A DNA stretch of 64,000 nucleotides, taken from positions 1 through 64,000 of the forward strand of contig JAIPAM010000009.1 in NCBI GenBank assembly GCA_021740105.1. The letters run 5' to 3'. The stretch's first letter is position 1. Each line of letters starts with the position of its first letter. This DNA comes from Flavobacterium sp. (lineage in GTDB: Bacteria; Bacteroidota; Bacteroidia; Flavobacteriales; Flavobacteriaceae). Below, one piece after another: positions 48,001 to 58,736 of the stretch. Position numbers and translations under genes: made by a program. The notes beneath the pieces are model-generated. The model saw only the letters and a program-made list of their open reading frames with translations. It searched no databases and was not told where the DNA came from.

Positions 48001-48092
48001 CTATTTACTTCGTCAGTTCGCTACGCTCATGTCCTGCTTTCCTTTGCAATCCTCGCTAAAAAGCGATGGATTTCCACTGTAATAAGTGCTAA
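48001..48092. repeat. REP-like dispersed element with hairpin
   Basis: The stretch with CAGTTCGCTACGCTCATGTC and the hairpin AATCC-t-CGCT/AGCG-at-GGATT is of a type I recall as scattered through flavobacterial intergenic regions. It lies between two minus-strand genes. A second copy is not in the window, so dispersal is from recall only. Confidence 0.5.
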
Positions 48093-48093
48093 G

Positions 48094-48807
48094 CTACATT
48101 TTTAAATAGAAATCTTTTGTAAGAGAAATATATTCAGGGGTATATTCGTGTCGGCTAATTTCGATTACCAGTTCATCTGCTGTTAAAACTGATAATTCAT
48201 ACCTTTTAAAAGCCAACAAACTCCGAACTATTTTGGTATTTTTGGTGCCTTTAACACGAGTAATTTTTATAGGGAAAAGTTCAACTTCTGCACACAATTC
48301 TATAAACCGAACTTCTTCATTAAATGGAATTATTACCGAAAAAATCCCATTTTCAGATAGTAATAAATCGGCAGCTTCCACTATTTCTTCAAAAGGCATT
48401 GCTTCTTGAAATCGAGCCAAGTCTCTTTGTTCATTTGCTGAACGGTAGTCTTCTGAAAAAAAAGGAGGATTGGATACGATCAAATCGTATTCGTCTTCAG
48501 GGTCATCTACAAATTCGTCTAAACCCGCATGAAAACAAAACAATCGATCTCCCCAAGGAGAATTTTCAAAATTTTCAACGGCTTGTTCATAAGCACTTTC
48601 ATCAATTTCTAAAGCGTCAATTTGTTCGGCTTCGCTTCTTTGTGCCAACATTAAAGCGATTATACCCGTTCCGGTTCCAATATCTAATACAGATTTCGGA
48701 TTATTATCTATTGGGGTCCAAGCGCCCAGCAAAACGCCGTCTGTTCCAATTTTCATGGCTGTCTGGTCTTGAATTACAGAAAAGTGTTTGAATTGGAAGA
48801 TAGACAT
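48094..48807 (-). CDS. trmN6: tRNA1(Val) (adenine(37)-N6)-methyltransferase
   Basis: 237 aa. N-terminal FKHFSVIQDQTAMKIGTDGVLLGAW and SAM motif VLDIGTGTGIIALMLAQR are typical; NPPF in LIVSNPPFFSEDYRS is the amino-methyltransferase active-site motif. It methylates A37 of tRNA-Val. Single gene, start preceded by an A/T-rich leader. Confidence 0.92.
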   Translation of the reverse strand: MSIFQFKHFSVIQDQTAMKIGTDGVLLGAWTPIDNNPKSVLDIGTGTGIIALMLAQRSEAEQIDALEIDESAYEQAVENFENSPWGDRLFCFHAGLDEFVDDPEDEYDLIVSNPPFFSEDYRSANEQRDLARFQEAMPFEEIVEAADLLLSENGIFSVIIPFNEEVRFIELCAEVELFPIKITRVKGTKNTKIVRSLLAFKRYELSVLTADELVIEISRHEYTPEYISLTKDFYLKM

Positions 48808-48890
48808 CGTTATTTCTGATTTAAGAATTAAGATTTTTAGATTTCAGAATTTTCGATTAACCGATTTAACAAATAACCGAATAACCAATT

Positions 48891-49415
48891 TTAAAGGTAC
48901 ATTTCAATAAGTCCATCTGGCAAATCCATCATCACTTTTTTATTTTCTCTGTCGATTTTCAATAGAAAATGATCCACCATTGGGATTAACATTTCCACAT
49001 CGCCATTCAAAACTTCAAAAAGTGGTTGTGCGGTTGTATCATTCACAGATACAATTTTGCCAATAACGCCATGCTTTTTATCATCGATTTCAAAACCGAT
49101 AACTTCATGGAAATAGAATTTCTTACCTGTGAGTTTAGGCAATCTATCTAAAGGAAGGTAAAGGGCATTGCCAAGAATGGCTTCAGCCTCTTCTTCAGTA
49201 GTAACATCTTCAAAACGAATTCTTAAGAAATCATTTTTGTGTAGGGAACTACTTTCAATAAAAAAAGGAACCAAGTGTTTGTTGCATTCAACAAACACTG
49301 ATTCCAAATTTTCGTATAACTCGGGTTCGTCTGTGTCTAAATAAGCTAAGACTTCCCCTTTGAAGCTAAATTTTTTTGCGATTTTACCTAAATAAAAACA
49401 TTCGTCTTTACGCAT
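48891..49415 (-). CDS. rimM: 16S rRNA processing protein RimM
   Basis: 174 aa, normal length. N-terminal FYLGKIAKKFSFKGEVLAYLDTD and the PRC-barrel FYFHEVIGFEIDDKKHGVIGKI are visible. It assists maturation of the 30S head and binds S19. Directly follows rpsP (16 bp), the usual bacterial arrangement. Confidence 0.95.
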   Translation of the reverse strand: MRKDECFYLGKIAKKFSFKGEVLAYLDTDEPELYENLESVFVECNKHLVPFFIESSSLHKNDFLRIRFEDVTTEEEAEAILGNALYLPLDRLPKLTGKKFYFHEVIGFEIDDKKHGVIGKIVSVNDTTAQPLFEVLNGDVEMLIPMVDHFLLKIDRENKKVMMDLPDGLIEMYL

Positions 49416-49431
49416 TGAATCGCTAAATGAA

Positions 49432-50217
49432 TTAAGCTTGTGCTTCTTCGTTATTCTCTTCAGCAGCAGGAGCCTCTTCAGCTTCAGCTACAACTTCTTC
49501 GGCTACAACTTCAGCAGCAGGAGCTTCTTCAACATCAGCAACAGTTTCCTCAACTACAACTTCTTCAACCTCAGCAACCGCTTCTTCAGCTACAACTTCA
49601 GCAGCAGTTTCTTCCACTTCTACTTCAGAAATCGCTTCTTCAGCTACAACTTCAGCAACAGTTTCTTCCACTTCTACTTCAGCAGCAGGAGCTTCTTCTA
49701 CTTCAGCAACAGTCTCTTCCACTTCTACTTCTTCAACTGCAGACGCAGCAGCAATTGCATCTGCTTCCGCTTTAGCAGCATCTTCTAAGCGTTTTGCATT
49801 TACAGCTTGTTCCGCTTTGAATGCTTTTGCTTTAGCAGCAGCTTGAGCTTTAGATAAACCATCTTTTTTAGCATCTACTTTTCCAGCTTTTGCTTCTAAC
49901 CAAGCAGCTAATTTTGCATCAGCTTGTTCTTGAGTTAATGCCCCTTTACGGATTCCTCCATCAAGGTGGTGTTTCAATAATGCTCCTTTGTAAGATAAAA
50001 TTGCTTTCGCAGTATCCGTTGGTTGAGCACCATTATGTAACCATCTTACAGCGCTATCCAAATTTAAATCGATAGTTGCAGGGTTAGTGTTTGGATTGTA
50101 AGTACCAATTTTTTCTAGGTATCTACCATCTCTTTTTGAGCGAGCATCAGCTGCTACAACCCAGTAAAAAGGTTTTCCTTTTTTACCGTGTCTTTGTAAT
50201 CTAATTTTTACAGACAT
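49432..50217 (-). CDS. rpsP: 30S ribosomal protein S16 with long acidic tail
   Basis: 261 aa. Residues 1-80 are the ribosomal S16 domain (VKIRLQRHGKKGKPFYWVV). A helical segment follows (~80-150, LEAKAGKVDAKKDGLSKAQAAAKAKA), and then ~110 residues of low-complexity Glu/Ala/Val repeats built from EETVAEV and EEAPAAE units. E. coli S16 is about 82 aa; Bacteroidota S16 is longer, but this tail is long even so. The tail repeats at DNA level would favour slippage and length variation between strains. Confidence 0.96.
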   Translation of the reverse strand: MSVKIRLQRHGKKGKPFYWVVAADARSKRDGRYLEKIGTYNPNTNPATIDLNLDSAVRWLHNGAQPTDTAKAILSYKGALLKHHLDGGIRKGALTQEQADAKLAAWLEAKAGKVDAKKDGLSKAQAAAKAKAFKAEQAVNAKRLEDAAKAEADAIAAASAVEEVEVEETVAEVEEAPAAEVEVEETVAEVVAEEAISEVEVEETAAEVVAEEAVAEVEEVVVEETVADVEEAPAAEVVAEEVVAEAEEAPAAEENNEEAQA

Positions 50218-50236
50218 AATCTTATGATTAAATTTT

Positions 50237-50274
50237 GAGGTACACGACCTCTGTTAATTAAGGGTGCAAAGATA
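50237..50274 (-). promoter_or_regulatory. rpsP promoter -7 box and leader hairpin
   Basis: On the minus strand TATCTTTG (50267-50274) fits the -7 consensus. The ~50-nt leader has a 5-bp hairpin GAGGT-CGTGT-ACCTC (50237-50251), a possible site of autoregulation. Confidence 0.45.
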
Positions 50275-50415
50275 ATTATTTTTTTGAATGTAACTAATCT
50301 ACTACTGTTAATTTTATGATATTGAGTAAAATAATATTAATCGTACTGTAATTTATTTTAAAAATTTTAGCTTTTTTATTTAATTAGTCTATTTTTGTAA
50401 ATCAAATTAATTAAA

Positions 50416-50904
50416 ATGAAAAAATTAATCATCTTATTCTTAGCAACAATCACCTTAACTGGGTGCACTCAAGAGGTAACTTTTAATAACCCTTCCGTAC
50501 AAGGTGTAAAAGACAATTATTTTTGGAGAGCCAAATCATATAGCGCAACTATTGACCCAGTAAATAATGTTATTTTGATTGAAGCGGATAGTCAATTTGA
50601 AACTTTAACATTAAAAATGCCACTGCCAAGCGCTACCAATCCTTACCCGATAACCACCATTTTGGGAACTGGATCAACAAGTGAAGCTACTTTTAGTTAT
50701 GTGGTAAGCGGTCAAAATTTATTCTATGCTACAGGTTCTAATGCCGAAGATGGGCAAATTGTCCTTACAGAATATGACCCAATAAATAAGACTGTTAGCG
50801 GAACTTTTAGATTTAATTCTTTTAATTTAGGCAACAACCCACTAGGAAATCCAATAGTTAATTTCACTCAAGGAGTCTTTTATAAGATTCCGGTTGTGAA
50901 TTAA
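50416..50904 (+). CDS. Small lipoprotein, DUF6252-like
   Basis: 162 aa with lipobox LTGC at about residue 17. The mature part is a beta-rich domain (YFWRAKSYSATIDPVNNVILIEADSQF... and TVSGTFRFNSFN), resembling the DUF6252 lipoproteins frequent in flavobacteria. No catalytic motif. Single gene, sharing a terminator with the convergent atpC. Confidence 0.75.
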   Translation: MKKLIILFLATITLTGCTQEVTFNNPSVQGVKDNYFWRAKSYSATIDPVNNVILIEADSQFETLTLKMPLPSATNPYPITTILGTGSTSEATFSYVVSGQNLFYATGSNAEDGQIVLTEYDPINKTVSGTFRFNSFNLGNNPLGNPIVNFTQGVFYKIPVVN

Positions 50905-50920
50905 TAAATGATATAAATAC

Positions 50921-50952
50921 AAAAAAGGCTCAATAAATATTGAGCCTTTTTT
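50921..50952. terminator. Bidirectional terminator between lipoprotein gene and atpC
   Basis: AAAAAAGGCTCAATA - AA - TATTGAGCCTTTTTT, a 15-bp perfect stem with A/T tails on both sides. Confidence 0.9.
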
Positions 50953-50972
50953 TATGTTATGCAATTATCTAT

Positions 50973-51254
50973 TTAATCTACTAAAACAATCACCTTGTTG
51001 TCTTTTAACTCAATCGTTCCAGAATTAATGGCTAAGGTATAATTTTGATCGTTTACTTTGCTGAATTGCTCTTCCGTACCTTTATTAAAATCGAAACTCA
51101 AAGCGGCAATTTTAATTAATCCCTCTTTTAAAGTGGAAACAATTGGTGCGTGATTATTTAACAATTGAAAGCTACCATCTACTCCTGGAAGAGAAACCGA
51201 AGTCACTTCTCCTGAAAATAATTTTGCTTCTGGTGATACTATTTCTAAAATCAT
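50973..51254 (-). CDS. atpC: ATP synthase F1 epsilon subunit, short form
   Basis: 93 aa: only the N-terminal beta-sandwich (EIVSPEAKLFSGEVTSVSLPGVDGSFQLLNNHAPIVSTL...). The C-terminal two-helix domain that inhibits hydrolysis in E. coli is missing, as is usual in Bacteroidota. Follows atpD on the minus strand; a 76-bp repeat-rich gap separates the two. Confidence 0.95.
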   Translation of the reverse strand: MILEIVSPEAKLFSGEVTSVSLPGVDGSFQLLNNHAPIVSTLKEGLIKIAALSFDFNKGTEEQFSKVNDQNYTLAINSGTIELKDNKVIVLVD

Positions 51255-51257
51255 TTT

Positions 51258-51328
51258 TTAATTGATAATTGATAATTGATAATTGATAATTTTTAAATTG
51301 CCAATTGTTAATTATCCATTGTTAATTG
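51258..51328. repeat. TTGATAA tract plus AT-rich repeat between atpD and atpC
   Basis: Four tandem 8-bp units of the type AATTGATA, followed by TTAATTATCCATTGTTAATT, which recurs exactly at 39403-39422 beside the IVP gene. Confidence 0.7.
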
Positions 51329-51330
51329 TA

Positions 51331-52845
<1,515 letters not shown>

Positions 52846-52926
52846 TTATGTATTTATTAAATAGCTAATTAGACTTATGAAAAGCAAATTTTCTAAACGG
52901 AATATTTAGGTTTGTTTTTCAAGGCG

Positions 52927-52957
52927 CAAAGATAATTTTTTAAAACATAAAAATCAA
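52927..52957 (-). promoter_or_regulatory. atpD promoter
   Basis: On the minus strand TTG (52955-52957), 20-nt spacer and TATCTTTG (52927-52934), a full match to the flavobacterial TTG/TAnnTTTG pattern, ~85 bp before the ATG. Confidence 0.65.
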
Positions 52958-53070
52958 CACTATTCTTATAAAAAAATCGTGTTTTTTAAATATTTTATTT
53001 TTTTCGATCTGTAGATGGTGAAAATTAAGGCAAAAAGGTAATTATTTAGGATAATTAATTTGATAAAATA

Positions 53071-53111
53071 AAAAACCTCAAAATGCTAAAATTGCATCTT
53101 GAGGTTTTTTT
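53071..53111. terminator. Terminator after tRNA-Leu
   Basis: AAAAACCTCAA and TTGAGGTTTTT pair, with an inner ATGC/GCAT pair. It ends the minus-strand tRNA gene. Confidence 0.85.
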
Positions 53112-53113
53112 AG

Positions 53114-53195
53114 TGCGGATAATAGGACTCGAACCTACACGCCTTGCGGCACCAGATCCTAAGTCTGGCATGTCTACCAATTTCACCATATCCGC
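53114..53195 (-). tRNA. tRNA-Leu (anticodon UAG)
   Basis: 82 nt on the minus strand. Acceptor GCGGATA/TATCCGC with discriminator A, D-arm starting TGGTGAAATTGGTAGACA, anticodon stem CCAGA/TCTGG with loop CTTAGGA (anticodon TAG), a long variable arm (TGCCGCAAGGCG) as expected for class II, and the T-arm TGTAGGTTCGAGTCCTA. CCA is not encoded. Confidence 0.97.
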
Positions 53196-53208
53196 AAAAT
53201 TGAGAGTG

Positions 53209-53216
53209 CAAATATA
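53209..53216 (-). promoter_or_regulatory. -7 box of tRNA-Leu promoter
   Basis: Minus strand TATATTTG, 13 bp before the tRNA 5' end, matches TAnnTTTG. Confidence 0.55.
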
Positions 53217-53306
53217 CAATTAAATATAAATTATGGATAAAAATTTATAAAAATATTTCAAACTCTTTTTTGTATTTTTGGAATTCTAAAAAACGAATCT
53301 ATTAAT

Positions 53307-54695
53307 ATGAATACAATAAAAACCTACGTTCAAGAAAATAAGGCTCGCTTTATCAACGAACTAATTGAATTATTAAAAATCCCTTCTGTAAGTGCCGATC
53401 CCGCTTATTCTCAAGATGTGTTTAACACTGCCGATGCCGTAAAATTGAGTCTTAAAAATGCCGGTTGTGACTTGGTAGAAATATGCGATACTCCTGGATA
53501 TCCAATTGTTTATGGAGAAAAAATTATCGATAAATCGCTACCAACCGTTTTGGTTTACGGACACTATGATGTGCAGCCACCAGATCCAATCGAACTTTGG
53601 ACTTCACCTCCATTTGAACCCGTAATTAAAACTACAGCTATTCACCCTGAAGGTGCCATTTTTGCTAGAGGTGCTTGCGATGACAAAGGACAAATGTACA
53701 TGCACGTTAAGGCTTTAGAATATATGGTGCAATCCAATTCTTTGCCTTGTAATGTAAAATTCATGATTGAAGGCGAAGAAGAAGTAGGTTCCAAAAGCTT
53801 AAGCTGGTTTGTGGAACGCAATCAAGAAAAACTAAAATGCGATGTGATTTTAATTTCCGATACCGGAATGATCTCCAACCAGCAGCCATCAATTACCACA
53901 GGTTTACGTGGCTTGAGTTATGTAGAAGTGGAAGTTACTGGTCCAAATCGTGACTTACATTCCGGCTTGTACGGTGGGGCTGTTGCCAATCCTATCAACG
54001 TGCTTTCCAAAATGATTGCTTCGCTTCACGATGAAAATAATCACATTACAATTCCAGGTTTTTACGATAATGTAGAAGAATTATCACTTGAAGAACGTGC
54101 TGAAATGGCAAAAGCACCTTTCAATTTAGAAAATTACAAAAAAGCATTGGACTTAAATGACGTTTATGGAGAAACGGGTTATGTAACCAATGAAAGAAAT
54201 TCCATCCGACCTACCTTAGATGTAAACGGTATTTGGGGAGGCTATACTGGTGAAGGTGCTAAAACAGTTATTGCTAGTAAAGCTTTTGCAAAAATATCGA
54301 TGCGTTTGGTTCCAAATCAAGATTGGGAGAACATCACCGAATTGTTTACTAAACATTTTACCAATATTGCGCCTGCTGGAGTTACCGTAAAAGTTAACCC
54401 ACACCATGGCGGTCAAGGTTATGTAACGCCAACAGACAGTATTGGTTACAAAGCAGCTAATATGGCTTACACCGAAACTTTTGGAGTGCCTGCAATTCCG
54501 GTTCGTTCCGGTGGAAGTATTCCAATTGTAGCATTATTTGAAAAAGAACTAAAAAGCAAAACCATATTAATGGGATTTGGCTTAGATAGCGATGCCATCC
54601 ATTCACCAAACGAACATTTTGGAATTTTTAATTACCTAAAAGGAATAGAAACAATTCCCTTATTTTACAAATATTTTGTTGAATTAAGCAAATAA
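53307..54695 (+). CDS. M20 family dipeptidase / peptidase
   Basis: 462 aa. Metal-site motifs of the M20 family: GHYDVQPPDP, GACDDKGQ (bridging Asp), and EGEEEVGS (catalytic Glu pair). A lid dimerisation domain sits between ~190 and ~340. Homologues are usually annotated as dipeptidases or carnosinase-like. Cytoplasmic; single gene, TATTTTTG (53273-53280) lies 27 bp before the ATG. Confidence 0.93.
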   Translation: MNTIKTYVQENKARFINELIELLKIPSVSADPAYSQDVFNTADAVKLSLKNAGCDLVEICDTPGYPIVYGEKIIDKSLPTVLVYGHYDVQPPDPIELWTSPPFEPVIKTTAIHPEGAIFARGACDDKGQMYMHVKALEYMVQSNSLPCNVKFMIEGEEEVGSKSLSWFVERNQEKLKCDVILISDTGMISNQQPSITTGLRGLSYVEVEVTGPNRDLHSGLYGGAVANPINVLSKMIASLHDENNHITIPGFYDNVEELSLEERAEMAKAPFNLENYKKALDLNDVYGETGYVTNERNSIRPTLDVNGIWGGYTGEGAKTVIASKAFAKISMRLVPNQDWENITELFTKHFTNIAPAGVTVKVNPHHGGQGYVTPTDSIGYKAANMAYTETFGVPAIPVRSGGSIPIVALFEKELKSKTILMGFGLDSDAIHSPNEHFGIFNYLKGIETIPLFYKYFVELSK

Positions 54696-54716
54696 TAGTC
54701 AACTTCAAACCAATAG

Positions 54717-54745
54717 AACCCATATTTAATTGTATGGGTTTTTTT
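54717..54745 (+). terminator. Terminator after peptidase gene
   Basis: AACCCATA - tttaattg - TATGGGTT and a T run. Confidence 0.8.
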
Positions 54746-54781
54746 ATATATTTGTTTCATTAACATCAAAAAATTTATAGT

Positions 54782-55270
54782 ATGGAAATGAATTTCTTAT
54801 CGCCAGTAGTTGCTGCATTTACTACCTTGTTAGTAGGTTTTATTTGGTACCACCCAAGTGTTTTAGGATCAGTTTGGATAAAAGAAGCTGGACTTACTAA
54901 AGAGGAATCGGAAAAGGGAAATATGTTTAAAATCTTCGGACTTACATTTATTTTTTCAATTTTCATTGGAATGATAATGCAAACCATTACGATTCATCAA
55001 TTAGGGGCGCTTGGAATGATAGGAGGGCCAACAAAATTAGCAGAAGCGAAACCTTCATTTATGACTTTTATGGCCGATTACGGCACCGCTTTTAGAACAG
55101 CCAAACACGGTGCTTTACATGGCTTTTTTGCCGGATTATTCTTTGCTTTCCCAATGATTGCTATCAATGGTTTATTCGAAAGAAGAACTTGGAAATATAT
55201 CTTTATCCATTCCGGATATTGGATTGTTTCTTTAACCATTATAGGAACAATTGTTTGTGCTTGGATCTAA
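54782..55270 (+). CDS. DUF1761 family membrane protein
   Basis: 162 aa with four predicted membrane helices. The N-terminal FIWYHPSVLGSVWIKEAGLTKEE and TAKHGALHGFFAGLFFAFPMIAINGLFERR match DUF1761. Function unknown. Single gene with terminator. Confidence 0.88.
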   Translation: MEMNFLSPVVAAFTTLLVGFIWYHPSVLGSVWIKEAGLTKEESEKGNMFKIFGLTFIFSIFIGMIMQTITIHQLGALGMIGGPTKLAEAKPSFMTFMADYGTAFRTAKHGALHGFFAGLFFAFPMIAINGLFERRTWKYIFIHSGYWIVSLTIIGTIVCAWI

Positions 55271-55282
55271 ATAAATTAAAAC

Positions 55283-55318
55283 AAAAAAGGACGGTTTCGA
55301 TGGAACCCGCCTTTTTTT
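55283..55318. terminator. Bidirectional terminator
   Basis: AAAAAAGGaCGGTT - tcgatgg - AACCcGCCTTTTTTT with one small internal loop, between the convergent DUF1761 and thioredoxin-like genes. Confidence 0.75.
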
Positions 55319-55330
55319 ATATCTAATAAA

Positions 55331-56329
55331 CTATTTTAATAACCCGTCTAATTGCTCTGATAGTTTTGGAGACGAAGGTCTTGAAGCATCTGCACTTATA
55401 ATTTTCCCTGTTGGGTCAATCAAAATAAATCTAGGAATACTATTGATACTGTAGCTTTTCATAAAATCAGAATTCCAATCTTTATCCGCAAAAAGCTGAA
55501 CTCCTCCTAGTTGTTTTTCAGCTACAAATTTTTTCCATTTCTCAAAGTCTTTTTGAACATCTACAGAAATACTCACAAAAGCAATATTCTTACCTTCATA
55601 TTTCTCTTCTGTCTTTTTCAAAAATGGAATTTCAGCACGACATGGACCACACCAAGTTGCCCAAACGTCTATGTAAACGTACTTCCCTTTAAAATCGGAT
55701 AGCTTCGTATTTCCTCCTTTAAAATTCAAATAATCAAAAGGTGCAGACATTGTATTATTAAGCAATTGCTTTTTTTGAGCTTCTCCATAATATTGCTTCA
55801 TTCCCAATTTATTACCCTCAATATTCTTTTTTTGCAATTCAATAAATGCAGGATCTAAATTACTACTTTCTAATTTTGCCAAGTTAGCATTGCTTATTTC
55901 ATCAACCTTGTCATTAAATTCTGCTTCTTTTAATGCAAATATTTTATCGTAATCTAACTTGCTGTCTTCAATTGTTGCTTGCGCTAAATAGTTATTTTCA
56001 TTTGCACCAACACCTGTATAAACAATTGATTCGTCAAATTTCTTCGCATCCATTTTCAAACTTAAGTCGTACCCATTTTTCAAATACATACTAGTCACTT
56101 CTACACCATCATACATTTGATACAAACCGTCTTTCACATTTAAAGTGTCTTTAAAAAATCCGTCTTTATTAATTTGGATTTTTTTATACACCTTTTTATT
56201 GTCTCTAATAGATATAAAATCTGTGTTTTTATTAGCGATTTCTGCTTTAAAAATTACAAAGTTATTGGTTTGAGACAAACTCAAAATTGAATATCCAAAT
56301 AACATTCCGATCAAGAATATTTTTTTCAT
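55331..56329 (-). CDS. Periplasmic TlpA/ResA-like thioredoxin with N-terminal DUF4369-like domain
   Basis: 332 aa. Signal peptide (KKIFLIGMLFGYSILSLSQ), a beta-rich N-terminal domain (~20-110, DUF4369 type), a charged helical linker (~110-195) and a C-terminal thioredoxin domain with WATWCGPCRAEIPFL and cis-Pro in INSIPRFILID. It would act as a periplasmic disulfide reductase. Single gene; the convergent terminator lies at its 3' end. Confidence 0.92.
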   Translation of the reverse strand: MKKIFLIGMLFGYSILSLSQTNNFVIFKAEIANKNTDFISIRDNKKVYKKIQINKDGFFKDTLNVKDGLYQMYDGVEVTSMYLKNGYDLSLKMDAKKFDESIVYTGVGANENNYLAQATIEDSKLDYDKIFALKEAEFNDKVDEISNANLAKLESSNLDPAFIELQKKNIEGNKLGMKQYYGEAQKKQLLNNTMSAPFDYLNFKGGNTKLSDFKGKYVYIDVWATWCGPCRAEIPFLKKTEEKYEGKNIAFVSISVDVQKDFEKWKKFVAEKQLGGVQLFADKDWNSDFMKSYSINSIPRFILIDPTGKIISADASRPSSPKLSEQLDGLLK

Positions 56330-56422
56330 TAGTTTAAAAAATTAGAATTAGACTTCAAATATAAGGTATTTAAATTTTTAAAATAAATTTTATCTCTAAA
56401 ACCTTAATCAAAAACAAAATAG

Positions 56423-56430
56423 TATTTTTG
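56423..56430 (+). promoter_or_regulatory. -7 box of aspS promoter
   Basis: TATTTTTG ends 18 bp before the ATG at 56449 and supports that start over the in-frame ATG at 56428, which would lie inside the promoter. Confidence 0.55.
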
Positions 56431-56448
56431 CAATCTAAAATTACAATA

Positions 56449-58197
56449 ATGTATAGAAGTCATTCTTGTGGCGAGTTAAACGCTACTCATATTAACACCG
56501 AAGTTACACTTGCAGGTTGGGTTCAAAAATCGCGCGATAAAGGATTCATGAATTGGGTTGATTTACGCGACCGATATGGAGTTACCCAATTACTATTTGA
56601 CGAAAGTCGTACCGAAAAATCCATCTTTGAATTGGCGAAAACACTAGGTCGCGAATTTGTAATTCAAGTGAAAGGAACTGTAATTGAGCGTGAATCTAAA
56701 AACGCAAATATGACTACTGGTGAAATTGAAATTTTAGTTTCGCAATTAACGATTTTAAATGCGGCTTTAACTCCGCCTTTTACCATTGAAGATGAAACGG
56801 ACGGCGGTGAAGACATTAGAATGAAATACCGTTATTTAGATATTCGAAGAAATCCGGTTAAAAATAACTTGCTTTTTCGCCATAAAGTGGCCATGGAAGT
56901 TAGAAAATACCTTTCTGATTTGGATTTTTGCGAAGTGGAAACACCTTATTTAATTAAATCGACTCCGGAAGGGGCAAGAGATTTTGTGGTTCCTAGTCGA
57001 ATGAATGCTGGGCAATTTTACGCCTTACCACAATCACCACAAACTTTCAAACAATTATTGATGGTGGGTGGAATGGATAAATATTTCCAAATTGTGAAAT
57101 GTTTCCGTGATGAAGATTTACGTGCCGATAGACAACCAGAATTCACCCAAATAGATTGTGAAATGGCGTTTGTTGAGCAAGAAGATATTTTGAATGTTTT
57201 TGAAGGATTGACACGTCATTTACTGAAAGAAATCAAAGGCATTGAAGTGGCTAAATTCCCAAGAATTACTTACGATTATGCGATGAAAACCTACGGAAAT
57301 GACAAACCAGATATCCGTTTTGGAATGGAGTTTGGCGAGTTAAACGAAGTGGCTCAACACAAAGATTTTTCAATTTTCAACTCTGCAGAATTGGTCGTAG
57401 GAATTGCTGCTCCAGGAACTGGAGATTATTCTCGGAAAGAAATTGACGCATTAATAGAATGGATGAAACGCCCACAAATTGGTGCTTTAGGTATGGTTTA
57501 TGTGAAATGCAATGAAGATGGAACGTATAAATCATCTGTAGATAAATTTTATGATCAAGAAGATTTGGCAAAATGGGCTCAAATTACCGGTGCAAAACCT
57601 GGCGATATGTTATTTGTACTTTCAGGTCCAGCTAATAAAACAAGAACACAACTTTCGGCTTTAAGAATGGAGTTAGCTACTCGTTTAGGATTGAGAAATC
57701 CATCGGAGTTTGCGCCATTATGGGTAGTTGATTTCCCTTTATTAGAATTAGATGAAGAATCGGGAAGATGGCACGCCATGCACCATCCATTCACTTCTCC
57801 AAAACCTGAAGACATGGATTTATTAGCTACAAATCCAGGAAAAGTTCGAGCCAATGCTTATGATATGGTTTTGAACGGAAATGAGATTGGCGGTGGTTCC
57901 ATCAGAATTCACGATAAATCAACGCAACAATTGATGTTTAAATATTTAGGATTTACCGAAGAAGAAGCTAGAAATCAATTTGGTTTCTTGATGGATGCCT
58001 TTCAATTTGGAGCGCCACCACACGGAGGATTGGCCTTTGGATTGGATCGATTGGTGGCTATTTTAGGCGGCCAAGAAACCATTCGTGATTTTATCGCCTT
58101 CCCTAAAAATAATTCAGGTCGCGATGTAATGATAGATGCCCCTTCAATTATCGATGAAAATCAGTTAAATGAGTTACATATTCAATTGAAATTGTAA
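56449..58197 (+). CDS. aspS: Aspartyl-tRNA synthetase
   Basis: 582 aa from the ATG at 56449 ([14 protein letters not shown]). OB-fold anticodon-binding domain (~1-130), class II motif 1 around [12 protein letters not shown], motif 2 [18 protein letters not shown], the bacterial-type GAD insertion (~290-420) and motif 3 [15 protein letters not shown]. Charges tRNA-Asp. Single gene with a short leader. Confidence 0.98.
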   Translation: MYRSHSCGELNATHINTEVTLAGWVQKSRDKGFMNWVDLRDRYGVTQLLFDESRTEKSIFELAKTLGREFVIQVKGTVIERESKNANMTTGEIEILVSQLTILNAALTPPFTIEDETDGGEDIRMKYRYLDIRRNPVKNNLLFRHKVAMEVRKYLSDLDFCEVETPYLIKSTPEGARDFVVPSRMNAGQFYALPQSPQTFKQLLMVGGMDKYFQIVKCFRDEDLRADRQPEFTQIDCEMAFVEQEDILNVFEGLTRHLLKEIKGIEVAKFPRITYDYAMKTYGNDKPDIRFGMEFGELNEVAQHKDFSIFNSAELVVGIAAPGTGDYSRKEIDALIEWMKRPQIGALGMVYVKCNEDGTYKSSVDKFYDQEDLAKWAQITGAKPGDMLFVLSGPANKTRTQLSALRMELATRLGLRNPSEFAPLWVVDFPLLELDEESGRWHAMHHPFTSPKPEDMDLLATNPGKVRANAYDMVLNGNEIGGGSIRIHDKSTQQLMFKYLGFTEEEARNQFGFLMDAFQFGAPPHGGLAFGLDRLVAILGGQETIRDFIAFPKNNSGRDVMIDAPSIIDENQLNELHIQLKL

Positions 58198-58265
58198 TAA
58201 TTTCTTGGGGTAAAACCATAGAAAACACTGAAAATCAATAATTTTAAGAAAAAAATTACACACAA

Positions 58266-58298
58266 TTGATTTTCGTATTACAATATAGTTTACATTTG
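58266..58298 (+). promoter_or_regulatory. Promoter of the cold-shock protein gene
   Basis: TTG (58266-58268), a 22-nt spacer and TACATTTG (58291-58298) match the consensus, giving a leader of only ~25 nt. Confidence 0.65.
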
Positions 58299-58327
58299 TG
58301 ACATTATAAATTATTATTATTTTTACA

Positions 58328-58528
58328 ATGCGTACAGGAACAGTTAAATTTTTCAATGAATCAAAAGGTTACGGATTCATTACAGACGAAGAAACAGGAA
58401 AAGACATTTTCGTGCATGCTTCAGGAATCAGAGCGGAAGAATTACGCGAAGGTGACCGAGTAAGTTACGAAGAAGAAGAAGGTAGAAAAGGTAAAGTTGC
58501 TGCGCAAGTTGCAGTAATTGAAGACTAA
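58328..58528 (+). CDS. Cold-shock domain protein
   Basis: 66 aa single CSD. RNP1-type KGYGFITD and RNP2-type DIFVHASG are present, with the leading GTVKFFNESKG strand. More acidic at the C-terminus (SYEEEEGRKG) than E. coli CspA. Binds single-stranded RNA/DNA. The short leader lacks the long 5'UTR of cold-inducible cspA, suggesting constitutive expression. Confidence 0.97.
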   Translation: MRTGTVKFFNESKGYGFITDEETGKDIFVHASGIRAEELREGDRVSYEEEEGRKGKVAAQVAVIED

Positions 58529-58557
58529 AATATATATATTTTTGTTACCTAATGTTT

Positions 58558-58592
58558 AAAACGTTCCGATTAATTTCGGAACGTTTTTTTTT
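58558..58592 (+). terminator. Terminator after cold-shock gene
   Basis: AAAACGTTCCGA - ttaatt - TCGGAACGTTTT followed by a long T run. Confidence 0.88.
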
Positions 58593-58736
58593 GCTTTTTT
58601 TGAAAAATCTCTCAAAATAACGCTCCACTGAAATCTATTTTTACCTCATAAGACAGGAACATAAAACCTTGAAAATTAGATTTATTTATAATCTATAAAA
58701 ATTTTAAAAATACTTTCATAAATTTTTATTTTTTCG

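Noticed and set aside
49438..49788. Long open frames on the plus strand across the rpsP tail
   Set aside because: They are antisense readings of the repetitive Glu/Ala/Val codons; composition is extreme and the minus-strand S16 frame explains the region.
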